Of a stretch of DNA of 10,625 nt, positions 5,928 to 10,625 are shown piece by piece (position 1 is the stretch's first letter; each line of letters opens with the position of its first letter). A program made the translations under genes and the position numbers. Where the stretch lies: assembly GCA_903862805.1 (NCBI GenBank), contig CAIOZP010000260.1, positions 1-10,625 on the forward strand, in the 5' to 3' direction. The stretch comes from an uncultured Fibrobacterota bacterium (GTDB lineage Bacteria; Fibrobacterota; Chitinivibrionia; Chitinivibrionales; CAIOZP01). The notes below the pieces were generated by a model, which saw nothing but the letters and a program-made list of their open reading frames with translations, was not told the DNA's origin and searched no databases.

Positions 5928-8132
5928 TCAGTTGATAATGATCTTGCTTGAAAGGTTGACTGCCGGGCCGGTCAAACGTAGAACGTACATGCCAGAGGCA
6001 AAACGTGTCGTTGAAAGACTGAGAACTCCGACATTCTGATGCCCACTCGCCAAGGTTGCCACATGGCGACCATCAACAGCGTAAAGCGAAACGGCATAGT
6101 CTCCGCTCTTTCTGATGTTAAGCACGACATTGCGTCCGATCTGAGAAACGGAAAGATCTTTCAAGGCTCCTGCGGAACGGATAATGCCGCTCAATGGTTC
6201 CTTGATTCCGTAAACCTTGAATTCGTTGATCTGAATGGTTCCGGGAGCCGGTGCTGCTGTCACATCGACATTGGGAGCGAGCGACAGCTCTTCAATATTG
6301 GCAAGATTGAGCGGTCCAGCGGTACCGAAGTCGGTCGGCTGTTTGAATGTGCTTGTATCAACATTCAGCGTTACGGTGCTCCACGATGTCTGTATCGGCA
6401 AAGCATGGAAGTAATAATTGCTGCTGTCAACAAAATCTGTCTGAACAAGTTGCAGATTAATCGGCTTGTCGGACATATATGTGATCTTGATGCTCTTGGC
6501 ACCGGTCATGACAACCGGCAGGTGAGCGACAAGTTCCGCATATGTATCGTAAGCATCGGCCGAAGAAGCTTTTGCAATGGTGTAAGGAGCAACAAGCGGT
6601 GCCGTTTCTGCAAATGCTGAGTCGATTGTACTTGTCGGATCTGCATCGCCGAACCAGTATCCATTAGTATTGAACATATCAACAGAGTCTGTTGATGTCA
6701 CGACATCCGCTGTGAAAATCGCGGTGACAGCTTTGTTTCCGTCCATTGTAATGGTGGTCGGATTTGTTGTCCCGGTAATCGCACCAGACCAGCCGGTGAA
6801 GTGATAACCAGAATTGGCCGTTGCGGTCAGAGTGACAACAGTTCCGGAATCGTATGTGGCTTGTGTCAGGCTTCTGCCGACTGTACCGTTGGCGGCGGCG
6901 ACATTGAGCGTGAATGTTGGAGTTCCTCCGGTGGTTCCCAGTGCTTTTGGGCTTTCGAGCCAGGCAACAAGTTGTGCGCCGGTAACAAATCTTACATCAG
7001 GATGGTTCTGCAGAGCATAGTTGATGAAACTTTCGATAACCCAGCGACGAGCGGTAACGCTTTTGATATTGGTAAAAACGGTGTCTTCGGGATAACTGGT
7101 ATAAAACTGGGAATGCATTCCGAGATCGAATGGTGTGCGATTGCCGTTGTACATTTTATCGAAGGTAGATTCGAGTGTCGCAAGAGCATCGGCACTGTCA
7201 AGAATTTCCGGTGTTGCATACATATTGTAGTCGAGTCCGGTGATCTTGCCGCCGTTTGAATATGTTTTTCCTGCTGGAACCGAACGCAAATCAGTGCGCT
7301 GTATGAAACCGGCAGGAACACCGTACTGAGCGCACTCGGCATCGGTCTGCGGGCCAGTGAACATATAGTCGGGAAGTTCCCAAAGGCCGGGGAAGCTTTG
7401 TGTCAACGATTTGCCGAGTATTCCGGCCCAATAATCACCGTCGCCGGATGCACTGTAAGTTGTCGGAATCGGTGCACCGCCGTCAAGCGTGTAAGGCCAT
7501 TCGTAGGTTCCGCAGGAATCGTATTTTGTTGTCGTGTACCAGTATTCGTGACCGCCGCTGAGGCTGCAATCGTATTTGAAACCGGCTGCAGCAACAGCTG
7601 CAAAAGTTTCTGGCGACCACTGAACATATGGCTGGCGGAATCCGGCCGGGCTTGTTATTCCAAGCTTGGATGCAAGAAGAGCGCTGCATGCGCTGATTTC
7701 CGCGGCTCTCTGTGCCTGTGTGTATTCCGTATCGACCGCTGTTCCGGCAATATTCATGGCAACCGCAGAAGAATGATTCATCGTATGGTTGCCGACTTCA
7801 CAGCCGAGCCCGATAGCGCGCTGGAGCTGGGTAACCACAGAGTCATCATTAAGAGCCGTGCCGATCATGTAGAACGACATGTCTATCTGACGGCCTTCGA
7901 AATTGGCGCCACCAGCAGTGCCTGGATTTGTCTTTCCACTGATAAAGTCAACAATCCACTTGAGACCAGTGCCGCTGGTATTATCATCGCTACCAAGGAC
8001 GATGAACTGAGGAACCTGCGACCTTGTAAGTCCACCGGGTGGACTTTGGGATATCGGCACATTAACCGCCGACACAGACGCCACAAATCCGAACATTGCG
8101 GCGAAAGCAATCACTTTGGAGGGTCGGAACAT
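5928..8132 (-). CDS. Secreted multidomain polysaccharide deacetylase with type IX-like sorting tail
   Basis: A 734-residue exported enzyme predicted to remove acetyl groups from an extracellular or cell-wall polysaccharide (substrate unknown). Residues 1-22 are a signal peptide. A divergent NodB/CE4-like domain covers about 40-395: the metal-site aspartates in GSDDN (49-50), HTMNH (H116, H120), FRQPY (R166-P168) and a late histidine in LGMHSQF (340). Residues 405-476 resemble an InlB B-type repeat (TATANSGYHFTGWSG). Residues about 483-643 form a beta-rich module that may bind carbohydrate. The last 80 residues resemble a T9SS type A sorting domain (YAVDGRHVATL, ASGMYVLRL, SSKIIIN), which would direct it through the type IX system. 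The start has AGGA 6 nt upstream. It is transcribed alone, with a terminator behind it. A paralogue lies 1.8 kb away on the other strand. Confidence 0.88.
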   Translation of the reverse strand: MFRPSKVIAFAAMFGFVASVSAVNVPISQSPPGGLTRSQVPQFIVLGSDDNTSGTGLKWIVDFISGKTNPGTAGGANFEGRQIDMSFYMIGTALNDDSVVTQLQRAIGLGCEVGNHTMNHSSAVAMNIAGTAVDTEYTQAQRAAEISACSALLASKLGITSPAGFRQPYVQWSPETFAAVAAAGFKYDCSLSGGHEYWYTTTKYDSCGTYEWPYTLDGGAPIPTTYSASGDGDYWAGILGKSLTQSFPGLWELPDYMFTGPQTDAECAQYGVPAGFIQRTDLRSVPAGKTYSNGGKITGLDYNMYATPEILDSADALATLESTFDKMYNGNRTPFDLGMHSQFYTSYPEDTVFTNIKSVTARRWVIESFINYALQNHPDVRFVTGAQLVAWLESPKALGTTGGTPTFTLNVAAANGTVGRSLTQATYDSGTVVTLTATANSGYHFTGWSGAITGTTNPTTITMDGNKAVTAIFTADVVTSTDSVDMFNTNGYWFGDADPTSTIDSAFAETAPLVAPYTIAKASSADAYDTYAELVAHLPVVMTGAKSIKITYMSDKPINLQLVQTDFVDSSNYYFHALPIQTSWSTVTLNVDTSTFKQPTDFGTAGPLNLANIEELSLAPNVDVTAAPAPGTIQINEFKVYGIKEPLSGIIRSAGALKDLSVSQIGRNVVLNIRKSGDYAVSLYAVDGRHVATLASGHQNVGVLSLSTTRFASGMYVLRLTGPAVNLSSKIIIN

Positions 8133-8187
8133 AAAACATCCTTTTGAAAAGTAAAAAAGCTACACCTGTTTACCGGACATGTGAAAT

Positions 8188-8215
8188 ATAGTAAATATTT
8201 TACTCTGGTGCACAA
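8188..8215 (-). promoter_or_regulatory. Possible promoter and operator of the deacetylase gene
   Basis: On the minus strand TTGTGC (8215-8210) and TACTAT (8193-8188) are spaced 16 nt apart; TATATT slightly further on is an alternative -10. An inverted repeat with 6-bp arms, AGTAAA-TAT-TTTACT (8190-8204), overlaps the -10 and could be a repressor site. Both assignments are weak. Confidence 0.35.
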
Positions 8216-8610
8216 AGAATATCTGACAATATTGATTTTATGTATCTATGCGTTTTTCTCAAATGCCGCTTTGCTTCTTCTACAAATAGCGGCCTCGAAA
8301 GGTTTGTTTATAGCGTAATAAGCAGAATTCAAGCATTTTATCAGTGGTGTGGCATCACCAGATTCAGGCATTAAACAGCAGACAATGTTCATCAAAAACG
8401 GTGTGATAAAAAAATGCTTTTTGTTTACTAAACACTAATAAAATTTGATATTTATTCGAATGGAGAGAGATCGTCTCAATAACGGTCACGGGCATGTCGG
8501 CAAACATGTACCGGAGGTTTTCGTCGGAAAAGGATCGAAACCGATCCTGCAAACTTGCCGTAAACAGGGGTTTGCAAACAATAATGAAAAAAGTAAAAAA
8601 ATTCACGATA
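8216..8610. other. AT-rich gene-free segment with small inverted repeats
   Basis: I see no credible protein gene here. A minus-strand open frame of 80 codons (8364-8606) has a GTG start, no ribosome binding site and no family resemblance. Small inverted repeats are GCCGCT (8265-8270) with AGCGGC (8288-8293), TGGTG (8345-8349) with CACCA (8356-8360), and the palindrome GTTTACTAAAC (8423-8433). The part 8466-8576 is richer in hairpins and is listed separately. Confidence 0.55.
8466..8576. repeat. Block of successive hairpins
   Basis: Within about 110 bp there are several inverted repeats in a row: GAGA-N5-TCTC near 8466-8477, CGGT (8483-8486) with ACCG (8510-8513) enclosing CATGT (8493-8497) with ACATG (8504-8508), AGGATCG (8531-8537) with CGATCCT (8542-8548), and TGCAAAC (8548-8554) with GTTTGCA (8570-8576). 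The density suggests a structured RNA or protein-binding region, but the strand and function are unknown. Confidence 0.4.
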
Positions 8611-8626
8611 TGTGATATTCGTCACA
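8611..8626 (+). promoter_or_regulatory. Perfect CRP/FNR-family operator TGTGA-N6-TCACA
   Basis: TGTGA (8611-8615), TATTCG, TCACA (8622-8626) is the exact core consensus for CRP-type regulators. Its centre (8618.5) is about 41 bp before the transcription start predicted from the -10 box at 8647-8652, which is the classical class II activator position. Which family member binds, and the effector, cannot be told from this window. Confidence 0.65.
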
Positions 8627-8646
8627 GCGGAAACAATCAACATGCA

Positions 8647-8652
8647 TTTAAT
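8647..8652 (+). promoter_or_regulatory. -10 box of the putative CRP-type-dependent promoter
   Basis: TTTAAT matches the -10 consensus at 5 of 6 bases. The expected -35 region (about 8624-8629, ACAGCG) matches poorly and overlaps the operator, as is common for activator-dependent promoters. Transcription would start near 8659. Confidence 0.45.
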
Positions 8653-8658
8653 TTGTTC

Positions 8659-8772
8659 TCATGAAGTCGGGATCTATAGCCTGGCAACAGTGCGAAAGCA
8701 CACCCCTTTTTATATAGATGGCGAGAAAAGAGGGCTGCCCCCGGGTCCGGAGAAATCCGGACCCGCCTTTTT
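8659..8772 (+). ncRNA. Candidate stand-alone small RNA (about 114 nt)
   Basis: The segment runs from the predicted start to a strong intrinsic terminator. It contains an outer stem ATCTATA (8672-8678) with TATAGAT (8713-8719), an inner GAAA-tetraloop hairpin GTGC-GAAA-GCAC (8690-8701), and the terminator stem at 8742-8765. The following MBL gene has its own promoter after the terminator, so this need not be a leader of that gene. It does not fit the c-di-GMP-I, TPP, SAM, 6S or SRP RNA consensus patterns that I can recall. It could be a regulatory RNA, an unknown riboswitch-like element or an attenuated leader. No target is evident. Two tandem 18-codon frames (8661-8717, 8718-8774) exist within it but lack ribosome binding sites. 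Confidence 0.5.
8742..8772 (+). terminator. Strong intrinsic terminator of the candidate small RNA
   Basis: CGGGTCCGG (8742-8750) and CCGGACCCG (8757-8765) form a perfect 9-bp stem around AGAAAT, followed by CC and five T (8768-8772). No protein gene ends upstream on this strand within the window, so it most likely ends a non-coding transcript. Confidence 0.9.
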
Positions 8773-8810
8773 AATCGCGTTTTTATTTCGGGGGATTTTC
8801 AAGAAGCAGT

Positions 8811-8839
8811 TTGCCGAAAAATTTTGCAGCATTTATAAT
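8811..8839 (+). promoter_or_regulatory. Sigma-70 promoter of the MBL hydrolase gene
   Basis: TTGCCG (8811-8816), a 17-nt spacer and a consensus TATAAT (8834-8839). Transcription would begin near 8846, giving a leader of about 116 nt before the ATG at 8962. Confidence 0.65.
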
Positions 8840-8961
8840 TCTGATGGGTAAAAAGTTTCTTGCGGAGACCTTACCGTAATGAAACTCTGTTCGGCAATAA
8901 ATGTGTTTCCGCGTCGGCGAATTGCATCATCGGATAGCTGCCGCATACTGGAGATCGTCGG

Positions 8962-9822
8962 ATGTATATAAGATGCTGGGGTTCACGCGGGTCTATTCCT
9001 GTCAGCGGCAAAGAGTTCTCCCGATACGGTGGAGATACCACCTGCCTCGAGATTCGCGCCGATAGTGGCCATGTGATAGTTGTCGATGCCGGTACTGGCA
9101 TTCGTCGCCTCGGCTCGCTTCTTTGCACCGAACACATTCAGGAGATAGAAGTCCTGCTTACACATTGCCACTGGGATCACATCATGGGGTTCCCGTTTTT
9201 CAAACCACTCTTCGTTTCTGGAAACAAGATATGTGTCCGTTCACCGAGGCTTGAAGGTAAGAACTCAAGGTCGGTGATAAGCTCATTAATGTCGGGACCC
9301 TTCTTTCCAGTAAAAATGACCAGCCACGATATAAAAGCTGCGTTGTCATTCAAGGCGGTTTCCGAAAAATCATTTTCAATAGGATCTATTAAGGTGCGCA
9401 CGATTCCGATTTCTCATCCGAACGGCGGTGTGGGTTATCGGTTTGAAGAAAACGGCAAGTCGGTGTGTTTTCTTCCAGACAACGAACTCGCTTATGTGCA
9501 TGAAGGCGGAAAAAGCTTCACCGACTACGTTGAATTCTGCCGTGGCGCTGACCTCCTGATCCATGATGCGGAATACTACGACGAAGAATACCGGCACATC
9601 ATAGAAACATCCGAATTGCCTTGGGGACATTCTGTCTTTACCGATACGATTCGCTTGGCAGAAAAATCAGGCTCGGCCCGACTCGGATTGTTTCACATAA
9701 ACCAGAATCGCACCGACGAGCAGGTCGATCAGATGGTCAAAGAGGCAAAGGAAATCATCGCCGCAAAGGGCGGGAAACTGATTTGCACAGCACTTGGTTC
9801 CGGTTGGGAAATGGCGATCTGA
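8962..9822 (+). CDS. MBL-fold metallohydrolase
   Basis: A 286-residue cytoplasmic enzyme of the metallo-beta-lactamase superfamily. It belongs to the subgroup whose members begin with a WGSRGSIPV-like sequence and carry a DAGTG strand. The metal site is visible: H68, H70, D72 and H73 in THCHWDH, H152 (SHPNGG), D173 (LPDNE), and H201-D202 (HDAEY), with H223 (WGHS) and H245 (FHINQNRTD) as further conserved histidines. It is about as long as related phosphodiesterase-like or PhnP-like hydrolases, but the motifs do not reveal the substrate. Close family members are sometimes annotated near signalling domains, so a cyclic nucleotide phosphodiesterase role is possible but unproven. The start has GGAG (8950-8953) 8 nt upstream and lies behind a good promoter. 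It appears to be a single-gene unit. No signal peptide or membrane segment is seen. Confidence 0.88.
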   Translation: MYIRCWGSRGSIPVSGKEFSRYGGDTTCLEIRADSGHVIVVDAGTGIRRLGSLLCTEHIQEIEVLLTHCHWDHIMGFPFFKPLFVSGNKICVRSPRLEGKNSRSVISSLMSGPFFPVKMTSHDIKAALSFKAVSEKSFSIGSIKVRTIPISHPNGGVGYRFEENGKSVCFLPDNELAYVHEGGKSFTDYVEFCRGADLLIHDAEYYDEEYRHIIETSELPWGHSVFTDTIRLAEKSGSARLGLFHINQNRTDEQVDQMVKEAKEIIAAKGGKLICTALGSGWEMAI

Positions 9823-9836
9823 AGATTTTTATGTTC

Positions 9837-9870
9837 CGGAATTTGTCCGCTTTTTTTGATTATCATCAAA
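9837..9870 (+). terminator. Weak terminator and adjacent inverted repeat after the MBL gene
   Basis: CGGA (9837-9840) and TCCG (9846-9849) make a short stem followed by C and seven T (9851-9857). The stem is only 4 bp, so termination may be weak. Overlapping the T run is TTTGAT-TATC-ATCAAA (9855-9870), a 6-bp inverted repeat that could be an operator for the next gene. Confidence 0.35.
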
Positions 9871-9874
9871 TAGC

Positions 9875-9901
9875 TTGTTTCTGTGGTTGATTTCGTATAG
9901 A
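9875..9901 (+). promoter_or_regulatory. Weak possible promoter of the second deacetylase gene
   Basis: TATAGA (9896-9901) is a fair -10 box. TTGTTT (9875-9880) is 15 nt upstream, a short spacing. Transcription would start near 9908, about 30 nt before the ATG. Confidence 0.35.
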
Positions 9902-9937
9902 CTCCCGTTGTTGTCTGCACAACATAGGAGATCCGCG

Positions 9938-10625
9938 ATGTCGAATAATATCCTTTGTATAATCCTGACGACAATGATTTCGGTTTCCGCTGCCGACATT
10001 TGCCTTCCATCTATTGTGCCACCGGCAGGTCTTCCGGTTGATTCGGTTCCGCAGTTCATTTGCTTCGGATTTGATGACAATGGTTTTGCCAACGGCCTCG
10101 CTTGGGTGGACAGCCTTTTCCTCACAAAAGAAAATCCGGATGGAACGCCTGTCCGTGCAACATTCTACATGGTAAGCGATCCGGAAAAGGGCGATACGGC
10201 TTTATGGAACACCGTTTCGACGCTTCAGAGTCGCGGGTATGAAATAGGCAATCACACGCGTCATCATACGGGCAATTTGTCCCCAACGGATCTTTCGTCT
10301 CCAAAGTATTGGAATGGTGAAATCTGTGGATGCGACACCGATATGCTGAAACAGTATGGGACATAAAAATCGGAAATAGCAGGGTTTCGTTCTCCATTTT
10401 TGCAGCACACGACGGCCATTTTCAATGCGATAAGCGATGATGGGTTTTTGTATGATTGCAGTCTGGAACATCAGCTTTCGTGGAGCAAAGGCGGCGTAGG
10501 ATTTATTTGGCCATACACGCTCGAAAAAGGAGTTGATCAATCGGCATGTTGTTTCGGTTCGCTTGACATCAGCGAATCGGGATTGTGGGAACTGCCGGTA
10601 TATCAGGCAATGAAAAAAGATTCAT
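9938..10625 (+). pseudogene. Polysaccharide deacetylase paralogue interrupted by in-frame TAA; runs off window
   Basis: A partial copy of the same secreted NodB-like family as the gene at 5928-8132. It begins with a good ribosome binding site (TAGGAG at 9925-9930, 7 nt before the ATG) and a signal-like N-terminus to about residue 19. The first 142 codons hold the metal aspartates (GFDDN, 46-47) and HTRHH (H106, H110). Codon 143 is TAA (10364-10366). The same frame then continues without another stop to the window edge and keeps the family sequence: GFRSPF (149-154, motif three), LYDCSL, WPYTL and SGLWELP, each matching the other copy. So this is a single nonsense change, not a frameshift. The short product would lack motif three and probably be inactive. 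Readthrough of the stop, a recent mutation or a sequence error are all possible. The 3' part is outside the window. Confidence 0.8.

Noticed and set aside
8364..8606. Minus-strand open frame of 80 codons
   Set aside because: GTG start without ribosome binding site, phenylalanine-rich translation of AT-rich DNA, crosses the hairpin block, no known family.
8659..8772. Known riboswitch (c-di-GMP-I, ZTP, TPP, SAM) as identity of the structured RNA
   Set aside because: A stretch GCCTGGCAACAGTGCGAAAG has some likeness to ZTP- or GEMM-type cores, but the other conserved blocks are missing. An Infernal search against Rfam would be decisive.
8661..8774. Two tandem 18-codon frames inside the candidate RNA, the second starting directly after the first stop
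   Set aside because: Neither has a Shine-Dalgarno sequence and neither shows a run of one amino acid as in attenuation leaders. The tandem arrangement is probably chance, but ribosome profiling would settle it.
8612..8851. Plus-strand open frame of 79 codons
   Set aside because: It starts inside the CRP-type operator and reads through the strong terminator; no ribosome binding site.
10340..10400. Frameshift as the cause of the break in the second deacetylase
   Set aside because: The sequence after the stop with family similarity is in the same frame as the part before it, so a substitution explains the break.
1..10625. tRNA, rRNA, CRISPR array, insertion sequence or prophage genes
   Set aside because: I found no cloverleaf, direct repeat-spacer series, transposase or phage-like protein on either strand.

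Overview
The window looks like chromosomal DNA from a Gram-negative bacterium with moderate G+C, probably a member of Fibrobacterota or a relative. This is an inference. It rests on a large secreted polysaccharide deacetylase with a type IX-like C-terminal sorting tail, together with cyclic-di-GMP (HD-GYP) genes and a FlgM-like small protein. No marker gene fixes the taxonomy.

Layout. (1) 1-487 has no convincing gene and is packed with inverted repeats, including a perfect 36-bp palindrome. (2) 488-2397 (+) is a translationally coupled pair: a membrane-anchored TPR protein and a DUF58 protein of the Bat/MoxR-associated type. (3) 2410-2595 (-) is a FlgM-like mini-protein, preceded by a leader hairpin and a sigma-28-like promoter. 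(4) 2723-3907 (+) is an HD-GYP protein with an altered metal/catalytic motif. (5) 3919-5812 (-) is an overlapping pair: a GAF/HD-GYP phosphodiesterase with intact motifs, followed by a HAD phosphatase of the phosphoglycolate phosphatase type. (6) 5928-8132 (-) is the secreted polysaccharide deacetylase, with an intrinsic terminator behind it. (7) 8133-8961 has no protein gene but is rich in signals: a block of hairpins, a perfect TGTGA-N6-TCACA operator, a -10 box placed for class II activation, a structured segment of about 114 nt ending in a strong terminator, and then a separate sigma-70-type promoter. Together these look like an independent small RNA gene. (8) 8962-9822 (+) is an MBL-fold metallohydrolase. 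(9) 9938 to the window end (+) is a second deacetylase, paralogous to the first, broken by an in-frame TAA between its second and third NodB motifs.

Two themes connect the genes. One is c-di-GMP signalling: two HD-GYP proteins on opposite strands, one apparently intact and one degenerate. The other is extracellular polysaccharide modification: two deacetylase paralogues in divergent orientation on either side of the putative small RNA and the MBL hydrolase. The most notable observations are the putative CRP/FNR-controlled RNA, the in-frame stop in the second deacetylase, the degenerate HD-GYP protein, and the FlgM-like gene with a sigma-28-like promoter.
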